Origin: Eubacteriaceae bacterium
GTDB taxonomy: Bacteria > Bacillota > Clostridia > Lachnospirales > Lachnospiraceae
Assembly (NCBI GenBank): GCA_910575665.1
Contig: CAJTFB010000023.1
Coordinates: forward strand, 1-62,119
DNA length: 62,119 bases
Direction of reading: 5' to 3'
A model generated the notes under the pieces. That model worked only from the letters and a program-made list of their open reading frames with translations, was not told the origin of the DNA and did no database searches. Below are positions 1 through 9,462 of the stretch, one piece after another; positions within the stretch are counted from its first letter, which is position 1; each line of letters starts with the position of its first letter. The position numbers and the translations under genes are program-made.

Positions 1-23
1 TAGGATTTTTGGTTTTTCGCCAT
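1..23 (-). CDS. Start of an unidentified gene running off the left edge
   Basis: An ATG on the minus strand at 23 is preceded by an AAAGGAG-type ribosome binding site nine bases upstream and opens a frame reading MAKNQKS to the window edge. It lies just past the truncated hsdS in the same direction, where the restriction subunit hsdR would be expected. The same frame is open upstream to a GTG just after a TAA, so a longer start is possible. Too little is visible to name a family; an hsdR or system-associated gene is only an inference from position. Confidence 0.3.
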
Positions 24-93
24 GCTGAACATCTCCTTTGCTCTTTCATTTGATAGTATAGATTGTTCAACTTTTTCTGTCCACACTTATATA

Positions 94-561
94 CTAACAC
101 CAAGCACCTAAGTATAGTCCACCTTGTGTACTTGCTGAAACAAGTTGCTGAATTTGACTTTGGCACCTACTACCTTGAATTGCATACATCAAATAACGAT
201 TATCAACAGAATCATTTGTTCTAATAAAAGCAACACTTCTCTGAAATGCAGCTCTTGTTAATCCATCAAATATGCAACATCTTCCTATAGAACCAACACA
301 ACTAAAAAGAATATCACCTTTTTGAGGAAAACCATTCTGTGTAATAAAAAAATAATCAGATTCTGAAATATAACTTTCATTTTTTGAAACGTTTAAATAA
401 TTATCAAATACATTTTTTGCACTCAGCAATAAGCACCCATCTTTTTTTCTATTATAAGTGCCATGCGTTCCATCTTTAATTATGCAAAAATCGTCAAGAG
501 GCATTGTCACCCAATTATTAGGTATATCACCAATCTCTGTATGTTTCATTTCCCTTACCAT
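94..561 (-). pseudogene. hsdS: Truncated type I restriction specificity subunit HsdS
   Basis: HsdS subunits choose the DNA target of type I restriction-modification enzymes through two target-recognition domains, and usually have about 400 residues. Only 155 residues are present here. The start reads like a normal HsdS (EIGDIPNNW, then the PLDDF recognition-domain opening). The frame ends at STQGGLYLGAWC-stop, in the segment that normally leads into the first conserved helix. The start overlaps the end of hsdM by 7 bases, the usual coupling. No second recognition domain is visible in the remaining bases of the window. This may be a decayed gene, or half of a recombining hsdS set whose other half lies outside the window. 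Confidence 0.75.
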
Positions 562-3224
562 GAGAATCCCATCCTTTCCAGATGGCTCTTAACTTTCGCC
601 TCATAAGTTACAGTCTGCTTCATAAGGTCTGGAAGTGTATCCTCATAGCGCTTTGAAAGTTCAATAATACGGTCAGCGAGCTGATGTGAAATCGCTGTAT
701 GTAAATTAAAAATCCCGTTTCCAATGGAGTCATACCACTTCTTACTTACAAGTAAATCCATGATTTCATCATCCGTCAAAGCTGCATATCTTTCCCGAGC
801 CTTATTATCAAGGGTCTTATCCATATCTTTGATAAGTTTCGTTGATTCTTCTGATTTCTTAGCTAATTCATATGCTTCTTTGAGTTCTTCATAATCATCA
901 GCATATACTTCTGGTACAGAAGCCTCAGCACGAGCCAAATCAAGTGCATAGGCAACAGAAGCTTTCGTTACCGTTCCTTTCTCTGTATAGGCAGTTTCCA
1001 GGATCTTGTTGGCGTTTATATAATCTACATATTCCTTCTTTTTCATAGGAAGTAAGCTTTGTAACTCTAATAGACCATCGATAAGCGGAGTGTGAACATG
1101 GCTCATAATTTCAAACATTTTCTCCTGAATATCCTTACTTTTGACTTTGCCACCTTCAGCAACTTCTGACAATGCAGAGTCCTCTGATGATTCCTCTACC
1201 ATTGACATAAGACGAGCGTCTGTTTCAGCCACAAACTCAGTAAGTTCATCAATAGCCTTCTTCTCTTCTGAAAACAATGCATCAATAATAATTGCCTTCG
1301 GTATAAGTTTTCCCTCCCACCCCACAATCTTTAATTCCGGATTGCCATCTGCATCCGTCTTCTTTGTTTCTTTCATGATATTCTCTATTTCTCTTGCTGC
1401 ACCATAGCCTTCATCTTCTGCGATGATCAAAGACACATCATCACCAAGTACCTCATTCCAATAGGCAAGAAGTACTTGATAAACATCGTATTTATTGATA
1501 AGTGAAATACTCTCAAACTCTTTCAGGATTGCCTGCGCAAGATCTACAATCAGTTTTTTTGCGGATACTGTACCATTTAATGTCTTAAGTTTAGTATCTG
1601 CGTATGCTTTCCACTTTGCAAAGGCCTCATCTATCATTTCACCATAAGTTGCAAATTCTGCATTAGAATATATCGTCTGACGGATTATATCCTCTTCCAC
1701 TTTCAATTTATAATAACCTTCACTGAATACACCTAATAACTCGTTCTTCAAAGTTGGAAAGGCTGTCCAAAAACGACCTAAAGCATCAATATCCGCAGCA
1801 GGAATACCACCATGAATATGCGCATAAATATTCTGGATGTCTTCTGGGTCAGAAGAATCGATATAACGAGAAATATTTAGGTTATATCCATTTTTCTTTT
1901 TAATTTCTTTGTTAGGCACAAAACGAGCATACTTCGGGTCATCCGTGATCTGCTCATTAAAAGTGGTAACAATTCGATAAATATCCTGCTCTCGAAGTCT
2001 ATTCTTACTTCCGTCCTTAACATATCCCTTCCCTGCATCAATCATAAAGATACCCGCTCGATTCTCTGCGCCTTCTTTATCAATAATTAAAATACATGCA
2101 GGGATACCTGTACCATAAAAAAGATTAGGTGGAAGGCTGATAATTCCTTTGATCCACCCTTTATCTATTATGGTCTGTCTGATCGTTCCTTCTGCATTTC
2201 CACGGAAAAGAACACCATGGGGAAGAATAACCGCAGCCTTACCTGTAGATTTCAGTGTTTTCAAAATATGCATTAACCAAGCGTAGTCACCATTCTTTTC
2301 GGGTGGTCTATCTCCATAACCAGTGAATCTTCCGAATTCTTTTAAACCATCCGACCAATTCTTTAGGGAGAAAGGAGGATTAGCAACGATATAGTCAAAA
2401 CGCTCTAATTCAGAAGCATCATCTGTTCTTGTGAACTGAGGGTCAGAAAATGTATTACCAGCCATGATTTTGATAGTAGCCTTGTTATGAAGTACCGCGT
2501 TCATTTTCGCAAGACCTGCCGTCGAACCTTCTTTTTCCTGACCATATCCAGAAATCTCAAAAGGAGCCTCAGCCACCGCCCTAATGAGCAACGAACCACT
2601 GCCACAAGCAGGGTCACATACTGTTGCATCATGATCGGTGCATTTATCGATTCCAATTACCTTTGCCAAAATACGGGATACCTCGGCTGGAGTATAGAAC
2701 TGTCCCTTGCTTTTGCCGCTTTCCGTAGCAAAATTTCTCATCAAGTATTCGTAAGCATCACCGATAATGTCATCGCCTTCGGTTTTATTCTTTGAAAAAT
2801 CTAATTCTGGACGTTGAAATATAGCAATAAGCTTTGTGAGCTTATCCACCATTTCTTGTCCTTTACCGATTTTTACTTCATCATTAAAATGAGCAATATC
2901 AATAACACCCTTCAAGCTTTCGTTAGACTCAGCAAGACAAGCAATAATCTTATCTATTCCTTCACCAATATTTTTTTTATTCTTTAGTGCAATAAAATCG
3001 TCAAAGGAACATCCAGTTCTTTTCTCCGGGTCAGGATTCGGGTCATTTGCCTTATCAAAAACGGTCAAATCTCCGTATTTTTGTCCTTTATATTTATCTG
3101 TTACATACTTCATGAACAAAAGCGTTAGTATGTAATCTTTATATTGTGATGCATCCATGCCTCCACGTAAAGCATCACAGCTCGCCCAAAGGGAGCTATA
3201 CAATTCCGTTTTCTTAACTGCCAT
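555..3224 (-). CDS. hsdM: Type I restriction-modification methyltransferase subunit HsdM
   Basis: This is the N6-adenine methyltransferase subunit of a type I restriction system. The N-terminal helical domain (about residues 1-160) is followed by GQFYTPAEV near 174. Then come the SAM-binding motif DPACGSGS at 204-211 and the catalytic NPPF at 282-285. At 889 residues it is much longer than the common 500-residue HsdM; the extra 350 residues are a Glu/Lys-rich C-terminal region that is probably helical. Long forms of this kind occur in Clostridia. The start is supported by AAGGAG nine bases upstream. It follows a small HTH gene and overlaps hsdS. The enzyme looks intact, while its specificity subunit is truncated. 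Confidence 0.93.
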   Translation of the reverse strand: MAVKKTELYSSLWASCDALRGGMDASQYKDYILTLLFMKYVTDKYKGQKYGDLTVFDKANDPNPDPEKRTGCSFDDFIALKNKKNIGEGIDKIIACLAESNESLKGVIDIAHFNDEVKIGKGQEMVDKLTKLIAIFQRPELDFSKNKTEGDDIIGDAYEYLMRNFATESGKSKGQFYTPAEVSRILAKVIGIDKCTDHDATVCDPACGSGSLLIRAVAEAPFEISGYGQEKEGSTAGLAKMNAVLHNKATIKIMAGNTFSDPQFTRTDDASELERFDYIVANPPFSLKNWSDGLKEFGRFTGYGDRPPEKNGDYAWLMHILKTLKSTGKAAVILPHGVLFRGNAEGTIRQTIIDKGWIKGIISLPPNLFYGTGIPACILIIDKEGAENRAGIFMIDAGKGYVKDGSKNRLREQDIYRIVTTFNEQITDDPKYARFVPNKEIKKKNGYNLNISRYIDSSDPEDIQNIYAHIHGGIPAADIDALGRFWTAFPTLKNELLGVFSEGYYKLKVEEDIIRQTIYSNAEFATYGEMIDEAFAKWKAYADTKLKTLNGTVSAKKLIVDLAQAILKEFESISLINKYDVYQVLLAYWNEVLGDDVSLIIAEDEGYGAAREIENIMKETKKTDADGNPELKIVGWEGKLIPKAIIIDALFSEEKKAIDELTEFVAETDARLMSMVEESSEDSALSEVAEGGKVKSKDIQEKMFEIMSHVHTPLIDGLLELQSLLPMKKKEYVDYINANKILETAYTEKGTVTKASVAYALDLARAEASVPEVYADDYEELKEAYELAKKSEESTKLIKDMDKTLDNKARERYAALTDDEIMDLLVSKKWYDSIGNGIFNLHTAISHQLADRIIELSKRYEDTLPDLMKQTVTYEAKVKSHLERMGFSW

Positions 3225-3260
3225 AGCCTGAATCTCCTTATCGTATAGTTGCCTTAGCCA

Positions 3261-3455
3261 TTACTCAATAGCGCTCTTTCCGCTTTTAACCCATATATCA
3301 AGCTCTGAACATTTAAACTTCCATTGCTTTCCTATTTTATGAGCCGGTATTCCTTTATCGTTACGAATCCAACCGCGTAACGTAACAGGCTTAATACCCA
3401 AGTAATCAGCAGCTTCTTCAATGTTAATCCATTTATCATTCATCTTTTCTTCCAT
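3261..3455 (-). CDS. Small excisionase-like helix-turn-helix protein
   Basis: A 64-residue protein with the HTH_17/excisionase fold pattern: WINIEEAADYLGIKPVTLRGWIRNDKGIPAHKIGKQW forms the winged helix, followed by a short helix ending IWVKSGKSAIE. It sits 36 bases upstream of hsdM in the same direction and shares the promoter at 3498-3526, so it is the first gene of the restriction-modification operon. Proteins of this family bind DNA as excisionases or regulators. In this position it could control hsdMS expression, or assist site-specific recombination if hsdS is invertible. No recombinase gene is visible nearby. Confidence 0.8.
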   Translation of the reverse strand: MEEKMNDKWINIEEAADYLGIKPVTLRGWIRNDKGIPAHKIGKQWKFKCSELDIWVKSGKSAIE

Positions 3456-3497
3456 GTTTTCACCTTTCGAAGCTGTTTATAGATACAATGCACCAAT

Positions 3498-3526
3498 ATT
3501 ATATCCATTTCAAGTTTAAAAAACAA
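3498..3526 (-). promoter_or_regulatory. Sigma-A promoter of the HTH-hsdM-hsdS operon
   Basis: Read on the minus strand, TTGTTT (3521-3526) is separated by 17 bases from a perfect TATAAT (3498-3503). Transcription would start near 3491, about 35 bases before the HTH gene. Confidence 0.6.
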
Positions 3527-3676
3527 GTAGTTTTCTGATATTTGTTGATAGTTGATAGCTGTTTTCTTGAAAATATATAAACTTACCATATTTTTTATAA
3601 GTACTGGGCATAGTTAGGTCATAAGCAGAAAATCTTTGTTGACAAAATGAAACGCTATTGTACAACTGGATAAATC

Positions 3677-3703
3677 TACCCCCCCTCAAATTCGAGGGGG
3701 GTA
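3677..3703. repeat. C-run/G-run hairpin between hsd and surface-protein regions
   Basis: The arms TACCCCCCCTC (3677-3687) and GAGGGGGGTA (3694-3703) pair around a 6-base loop. No T-run follows on either strand, so it is not a standard terminator. The rest of 3456-3746 holds only the hsd promoter and AT-rich sequence; the 73-codon frame across it has no family signature. Confidence 0.5.
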
Positions 3704-3746
3704 AAATCTGGATTATAAAGCCCTTCCCATAATCCAAAAAACTCCA

Positions 3747-4648
3747 CTAACCCAGCGCTCTTCTTCCGATGATCTTCACATACTTCGGAAGGCCTTTTTT
3801 CTTCAGCGCCTTCCGGTACTCCTTCTCTTTGCTCGCCGGCACCTCGATCACCAGGTCGCGTCGGGCGTCATCGAAGATCCCCTTCCCCCACTTTCGGATC
3901 TTCTTTGATTTGATCACCACACGCTTCAGCGTCGCCCTCTTAGGGTCCGCTGTTTCAAACGCCCCTGCCCCTATCTCCTCGACATTTTCCGGTATCGTCA
4001 CCTTCCGCAGACCGGTGTCCAGAAAACTGGAGGGACCGATCCGCCGGAGGGAGCAAGGCAGCTTTACTACAGACAGCCTGCGGCTTCCCCAGAATGGGTG
4101 TGGATCTGTCTCCTCCACCCCCTCCTCCAGAATTACCTTTCTCAGATGTTCACAGAAAAAAATGCATCCTGTGAGATCTTCTTTACCCCGCCGGGGATCC
4201 TCACCTCCCTAAGCCCGGAACACTCAAAGGCTCCCTCCCCCATCACTTCCAGGCTGGCTGGCAGGCGGACTTTTTTCAATTTGGGAGTATCCCAAAATGC
4301 ACTGTTTCCTATTTCCCGAAGCGTGTCCGGCAACTCCAGTTTGGTCATGTTGCGAAATTGAAAAAAGGCAAAGCCACTGATCTTCGTAATTCCTTCTTTG
4401 ATTCTCACCCTGCGGGCTTCATCGTAAAAGATACATCCCGGTGAAATCGTATCCTCATCGGTATGTTCGATCTCTGCCATCTCCCCCTGTCCTGACACCA
4501 CCAGTTCCTTCTTCCTGGTGTCGTAGCTCCAGCGGATGTTTTTCTTCCAGCTTCCTTTGTGGATCTTCGCCTGCGCCGTGCCGGCGAACAGGCCAGCACA
4601 CACGAGAAGGACAGGCAGAATAAATAGTGTTCTTTTTATGATCTGCAT
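3747..4648 (-). pseudogene. Frameshifted BspA-like leucine-rich repeat protein
   Basis: This is the downstream copy of a tandem pair. The first 160 codons (4648-4142) match the intact neighbour: signal peptide MQIIKRTLFILPVLLVCAGL...AQA, then LRR_5 (BspA-type) repeats of the LxLPxxLxxIGxxAF type. The frame then breaks near 4155 in a run of seven A (T on the coding strand), giving FFSVNI-stop. The downstream frame resumes the family sequence (FWGSRRLSVVKLPCSLRRIG...) and ends at 3747 with the same basic C-terminus as its paralog. Compared with the paralog, the defect is a single missing base next to the homopolymer. It could be a true pseudogene, a slippage-switchable gene, or a sequencing error. 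Confidence 0.8.
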
Positions 4649-4669
4649 GATGTTCTCCTTCCTGTTTCA

Positions 4670-5590
4670 CTAATCCAGCGCTCTTCTTCCGATGATCTTC
4701 ACATACTTCGGAAGCCCTTTTTTCTTCAGCGCCTTCCGGTACTCCTTCTCTTTGCTCGCCGGCACCTCGATCACCAGGTCGCGTCGGGCGTCATCAAAGA
4801 TCCCCTTCCCCCACTTCCGAATCTTCTTCGATTTGATCACCACACGCTTCAGCGTAGCCCTCTTTAGGGATGAGATTCCAAAAGCCCTTTCTCCTATTTC
4901 CTCCACATTTTCCGGTATCGTCACCTTCCTGAGACTGGTATTAAGCAAACTGGAGGGACCGATCCTTCTTAGAGAGCGGGGCAGCTTTACCATGGACAGT
5001 CTGTGGCTCCACCAGAATGCGGACGAATCAATTTCTTCCACTCCCTCTTCCAGGATTACCTTTTTCAGATATTCACAGGAAAAAAAAGAAAAAAACGATA
5101 TCTTCTTTACCCCTCCGGGGATCCTCACCTCCCTAAGCCCGGAACACTCAAAGGCTCCCTCTCCGATTACTTCCAAACTGGCTGACAGACGAACTTTTTT
5201 CAATTTGGTAGTGTCTTGGAATGCTGCATACCCTATTTTCTGGAGCGTGTCCGGCAGCTCCAGGCTGGTCATGCTGCGAAAGTCACAGAACGCAAAATCA
5301 CTGATCTTCGTAATCCCTTCTTTGATCCTCACCCTGCGGGCTTCATCGTAAAAGACCCATCCCGGCGCGTCCTGTCCCTCATCGGTATTTTCGATCTCTG
5401 CCATCTCCCCCTGTCCTGACACCACCAGTTCCTTCTTCCTGGTGTCGTAGATCCAGCGGATGTTTTTCTTCCAGCTTCCTTTGTGGATCTTCGCCTGCGC
5501 CGTGCCGGCGAACAGGCCAGCACACACGAGAAGGACAGGCAGAATAAATAGTGTTCTTTTTATAATCTGCATCTTTCCCCCTCCTCTCAT
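4670..5590 (-). CDS. Secreted BspA-like leucine-rich repeat protein
   Basis: A 306-residue exported protein. A signal peptide (IIKRTLFILPVLLVCAGLFAGTAQA) is followed by a short beta segment and about five LRR_5 units carrying the motifs LELPDTLQKIGYAAF, VRIPGGVKKIS, VILEEGVEEIDSSAF and VTIPENVEEIGERAF. A lysine-rich tail (KEKEYRKALKKKGLPKYVKIIGRRALD) closes it. BspA-type repeats commonly mediate adhesion or surface display. No sortase or anchoring motif is visible. The start at 5590 (MRGGGKM...) overlaps the end of the protease gene by 4 bases; the second methionine, seven codons in, is where the paralog starts. The gene is a tandem duplicate of the frameshifted neighbour. Confidence 0.82.
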   Translation of the reverse strand: MRGGGKMQIIKRTLFILPVLLVCAGLFAGTAQAKIHKGSWKKNIRWIYDTRKKELVVSGQGEMAEIENTDEGQDAPGWVFYDEARRVRIKEGITKISDFAFCDFRSMTSLELPDTLQKIGYAAFQDTTKLKKVRLSASLEVIGEGAFECSGLREVRIPGGVKKISFFSFFSCEYLKKVILEEGVEEIDSSAFWWSHRLSMVKLPRSLRRIGPSSLLNTSLRKVTIPENVEEIGERAFGISSLKRATLKRVVIKSKKIRKWGKGIFDDARRDLVIEVPASKEKEYRKALKKKGLPKYVKIIGRRALD

Positions 5591-8500
5591 CCTCTGGCGC
5601 CATTCGTCAGTTTATGATCAGGGATGAGGATACCACTGTCCCCCAATATGAGAAACGGTCTCCAATAATACCCCTTTCCCTTCGGCACACTGCAAGTATA
5701 CATCGGCGTCTTCTCGTTCCCTTTGTACAGTTTCACCTTCGCACCGGACCGGGACAAAAGATCCTGGTTTTTTCCACTGTAATTCCGAACAGAGAAGCTG
5801 TAATAACCGCCCTCCTCCAACTCATAGATCTTCGTCACTTCCGGTTCGCTCCCATCTCTTACATCCTTGACGATCTCCGCCCTGTCGTCCTTCTGGAAGA
5901 CATAACCCAGTTCCGGCCGGAAGGTCTTCTCCACAAAATAGGTCATATAAAAATAATACCCCGTTTTGACATCTGGAATCTCTGGAAAATCCACGATTAG
6001 AAGAGAATCCAGATCCAGCGATGGATCCTCCCAGGTTAGCTCTACCCGATAAGACAATTTACTGAGATCATATTCAAAATGATAAATATCACACATAACC
6101 TGGGTATCCTCTTCCGTCTCGGTCTCTTCTCCATAAGTGATGCGGGGTATACTCCTGCCGCTCTCCGTGTATACCCTGCCCCCGGAAAGAATGGAGCAAA
6201 AACGGTTTCCAGATTCTTTTTGTGTCACCGTAAACCGCAGCTCACTGTCCTTCGAGACACAGAATTCGAAACCACCCTTCTCCGATGGCACCGTCCCCAG
6301 AAGTTCCCCGGTCCTGCTGGAATATATTTTTCCCTGCACCGCTGACTTAATGCCCTTTTTGGGCACATTTTTCATAACCTGAAAATCTTTTGTCTTCTGG
6401 GAGACATGCTTTAGGGAAATACACCGCAGTCTGTCCCTGACATCCCTCAGTACTCCGGCATCCAGATCTTTTAGTCCGTAAAGCTGCTCTGCAAATTCAC
6501 CAGCTTCCCCCAACGCATATGCTTCCTTGAAGTACTTCATCTGAATAAAGCGGTCCCCGCTCTTTGAGGTCTTTATATGCTTAGTGATATCATAATAAGA
6601 GGGCGCCCCATAGACAGCAAGACATTTTTTCCCCGATTTAAAACCGGTGAATCCCTTATCTGCGCTGACCTTGATCCTCTTCATCAGGGCACTGGCTGCC
6701 TTTTTGGCATTCTGATATCTCCGCTCATAGTATTTCGTGGAATCCGCCCTTTTCTTCCCGGTCTTTTTGTCCGTCTTCTTATGGGCGATGGCGCTCCACA
6801 GGATATTCTTTTTCTTCTTTTTGTCCCGGCAAAAGGTACTGTGAGCATAGGTATCTGTCAGGGTGTGAAGCGCCATTCCCATCAGGAGAAGACTCCGCTC
6901 CTTCTTCGCCTTCTTATCCTGGCAGTAGGAGTTGATCTTTCCCCATGCCAGACTTCCAATCTTATCCTCATTTTCAAAGGCATGATTGATGCCTTCGTAA
7001 GCATTTTTCAGTTCCTCATTGTTGTGAAAAACCGATGCAGTCATATCTCGTTGGATGTTCACCCTTCCCTCTCTGTACATTCCCTCTGCCAAAGTGTAGA
7101 GATAATAGTAACTCGCCAGATAATTGGACTCTACTTCCTGTTCCCCCGTTTCCTTATTCCACTTCTTTTTTCCATAATAGCCGTGAAACCATGGGTGGGC
7201 ATGCATCCCCTTACAGTCTGGGTTTTGCTCAGAATCTGAAAGAACCGCTCCTTTTTTTAGGATTATAATTTCTTTTCTTAAATTCTCCCAACTTCTCTTA
7301 TACTTTCCGTCCTTCATAACATTCTTTGACACAAATGCCTCGTGCTCATTTCCGCCCCAGCTCCCATAGAGACTTCTCACCCCGGCATCGGTATCTATGT
7401 CCTCCTCGTTCTCCATCCCATCCAGAGTAAAGTCTGAATAGTCAGCACTTTCCTCTTCCTGGTAGAGAACGACAAATTCATCATAGTGCTCCAGGGCATA
7501 TTCACAGTCGATGAGTCCGCGGCCGTACTCCCCGGATGTATCGCATTCCCTGGCGGTGGCGCCGATCAGGCTGCGGATAAATCCTGCCGTTCTGGAAGTA
7601 TCCTTCTGCCAGAGGATCGATGCCAGTCCCACTACATGAGGAACCGCCATGCTGGTCCCTGAAAAGATCTGCATGCTGTCAAAGGCGCCGCGGGACAGGA
7701 TAAACTCTCCCGGCGCCACCACTTCTACATCCTTCCCGCCGGCGCTCCCCTCCGGCCGACTGGCAACGCTGTCCACAGCTCCCACCGACATAACTTCTTT
7801 GTACGCCGCCGGATACTCTGTCTCCCCGTCGTTTCCCGCCGCCGCTACAAGAAGGAGACCAGCTCTGTGAGCTTTGCGGATCGCCCTGTGCAGCTTTTCT
7901 GAATCCTCTTTCATCCCAAAGCTCATACTGATGATGTACGAATCCTTTTCTATCGCCCAGTCGATGGCCTGGATAACTCGTTCTACAGTTGTCTCATTAT
8001 TTTCGTCCAATACCTTGGCTGAGATCAGATCCACCGTGGGATTCACTCCTTGATTCCACTCATATCCGCTATCCAGAACCTGAAACAGCGAAGATTCAGA
8101 GGTTTCCTCCTCACCTGCCAGACGCTCATCATCTTCCCCTTCGCATTTCAGAACCTCTGTCTCAAAATCGCTGTACTGTTCTTCCTCTGTGCCGTACTCA
8201 TCCACACTCGCCGGTGTTCCCCCAGGATTTGACGCCAATACTTCCGCCACCGCTGTCCCATGTCCGCTGACGTCTTCGTACAGGGGAGAATACTCATCCT
8301 CTCCCGGAACAAAATTCTTTCTGTCGCTGACATAGACTTCGTCGCTGTAATTCACGCCAGAATCCAGCAGCGCCACCCGGACCGCTCCCCTGGGATGCTC
8401 CAGAGCTTTTTTGACAATGTCAGAATCGGCATTGATCATCTCCATATTCCAGTCCTGGTTCTCGACGTCATGATAGATATAGGCATCCGTCTCCGGATCA

Positions 8501-9309
8501 AAATCTTCCTTATCTCCGGTCTCTATCTCAGGAGGGACCGGAGTGATCTCTTCTGCAGCCGTTTCATCGCTGGCACTTTGGATCTGATTTTTCTCCGGAC
8601 ATGTGATCTCCTCTCCTGACAATTCCGCCTCAAAGCCAAAACAAATCTTTTCTCCCGCCCGTATCCTGGCATTATAGTCCATATTGGCAAGCTTATATGT
8701 ACCAGAACGGTTGTCAAGGATCTTTGCATTCCAGATATTTGTGATCCTGGCTGTGTAGTGAAATGAAAGCTGCCAATCGTCTATGGTGCGATCTGATTGA
8801 TTATAGATCTCCGCCTCTATGACAGCATGCCCGTCCCATTGATTCACGATTCGATAGGAAACAGAATATTCCTCTGGCTGGTTTTCCCGCTGCTTACCCA
8901 GAACCAATTTCATCTTGTCCAGATCCCCCAGATGCCCCCTGTCCATCTGGTAGCCAAAGGTGACTTTCTCTCCCGGCTCGATGCTGCGGTTAAACTCCTG
9001 ATAAGAAAAAGTAATTGTTTGATCCTTTTCCACCCATTCTGCATTCCATGCATTCGCCACGGTTCCCCCGGAAAACCATGACAGGATCTGCCAATTGCGG
9101 ATGGTTCTGCTGCTAGTGTTTTCCACAACCACCTCTGCCACCGAACCATCCTGCCAGGAGGACTGCTCCTCCACCGTGATCTCATATCCCTCTCCCTGAT
9201 ATACCTTTTTCGTTTCTGCCGCGCGAGCAGACGGCAGACCACTAAATTCACCTAGGATAAATCCAAGGATCAATAGTATCGCCAAAAGTCTGTTTCTTCG
9301 TTTTTTCAA
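5587..9309 (-). CDS. Secreted subtilisin-like serine protease with CBM2-like repeats and PLC-like C-terminal region
   Basis: A 1240-residue exported protein with a signal peptide ending near ARA-AE at 31. Two CBM2-like beta-sandwich units follow (about 35-140 and 148-235), each with the W-N-A signature (VANAWNAEW, ITNIWNAK). The S8 peptidase domain has catalytic D316 (ALLDSG), H350 (SGHGTAVAEV), oxyanion N493 (AAGNDG) and S553 (SGTSMAVPH). A 70-residue acidic insertion lies between the His and Asn segments. The C-terminal half holds HAHPWFH (703-709) and LHTLTDTYAHS (814-824), which resembles zinc-dependent phospholipase C-like domains, followed by beta-rich sequence. The gene is translationally linked to the BspA-like gene below it. 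A role in cell-surface or polysaccharide-bound proteolysis is inferred. Confidence 0.85.
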   Translation of the reverse strand: MKKRRNRLLAILLILGFILGEFSGLPSARAAETKKVYQGEGYEITVEEQSSWQDGSVAEVVVENTSSRTIRNWQILSWFSGGTVANAWNAEWVEKDQTITFSYQEFNRSIEPGEKVTFGYQMDRGHLGDLDKMKLVLGKQRENQPEEYSVSYRIVNQWDGHAVIEAEIYNQSDRTIDDWQLSFHYTARITNIWNAKILDNRSGTYKLANMDYNARIRAGEKICFGFEAELSGEEITCPEKNQIQSASDETAAEEITPVPPEIETGDKEDFDPETDAYIYHDVENQDWNMEMINADSDIVKKALEHPRGAVRVALLDSGVNYSDEVYVSDRKNFVPGEDEYSPLYEDVSGHGTAVAEVLASNPGGTPASVDEYGTEEEQYSDFETEVLKCEGEDDERLAGEEETSESSLFQVLDSGYEWNQGVNPTVDLISAKVLDENNETTVERVIQAIDWAIEKDSYIISMSFGMKEDSEKLHRAIRKAHRAGLLLVAAAGNDGETEYPAAYKEVMSVGAVDSVASRPEGSAGGKDVEVVAPGEFILSRGAFDSMQIFSGTSMAVPHVVGLASILWQKDTSRTAGFIRSLIGATARECDTSGEYGRGLIDCEYALEHYDEFVVLYQEEESADYSDFTLDGMENEEDIDTDAGVRSLYGSWGGNEHEAFVSKNVMKDGKYKRSWENLRKEIIILKKGAVLSDSEQNPDCKGMHAHPWFHGYYGKKKWNKETGEQEVESNYLASYYYLYTLAEGMYREGRVNIQRDMTASVFHNNEELKNAYEGINHAFENEDKIGSLAWGKINSYCQDKKAKKERSLLLMGMALHTLTDTYAHSTFCRDKKKKKNILWSAIAHKKTDKKTGKKRADSTKYYERRYQNAKKAASALMKRIKVSADKGFTGFKSGKKCLAVYGAPSYYDITKHIKTSKSGDRFIQMKYFKEAYALGEAGEFAEQLYGLKDLDAGVLRDVRDRLRCISLKHVSQKTKDFQVMKNVPKKGIKSAVQGKIYSSRTGELLGTVPSEKGGFEFCVSKDSELRFTVTQKESGNRFCSILSGGRVYTESGRSIPRITYGEETETEEDTQVMCDIYHFEYDLSKLSYRVELTWEDPSLDLDSLLIVDFPEIPDVKTGYYFYMTYFVEKTFRPELGYVFQKDDRAEIVKDVRDGSEPEVTKIYELEEGGYYSFSVRNYSGKNQDLLSRSGAKVKLYKGNEKTPMYTCSVPKGKGYYWRPFLILGDSGILIPDHKLTNGARG

Positions 9310-9462
9310 TGCCGTATTCCCTTCCTTTCCTCAAAAAATAGTATGTATTTACCCTTATATTATAACATTCCATTTTCTGGGATTCAACGGAAATTCGGCG
9401 TTTTGGCGTGAACGACACAAATTTGCGACGAACGACACAGCTCTCCATTCCTGGCTATCCTA

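Noticed and set aside
3516-3737. 73-codon minus-strand frame between the HTH gene and the BspA-like genes
   Set aside because: It runs through the C/G hairpin and the hsd promoter, has no ribosome binding site and no family signature.
4142-4648. A separate short BspA-like gene followed by a second short gene
   Set aside because: Alignment by eye with the intact neighbour shows one gene split by a single-base frameshift at the A7 run.
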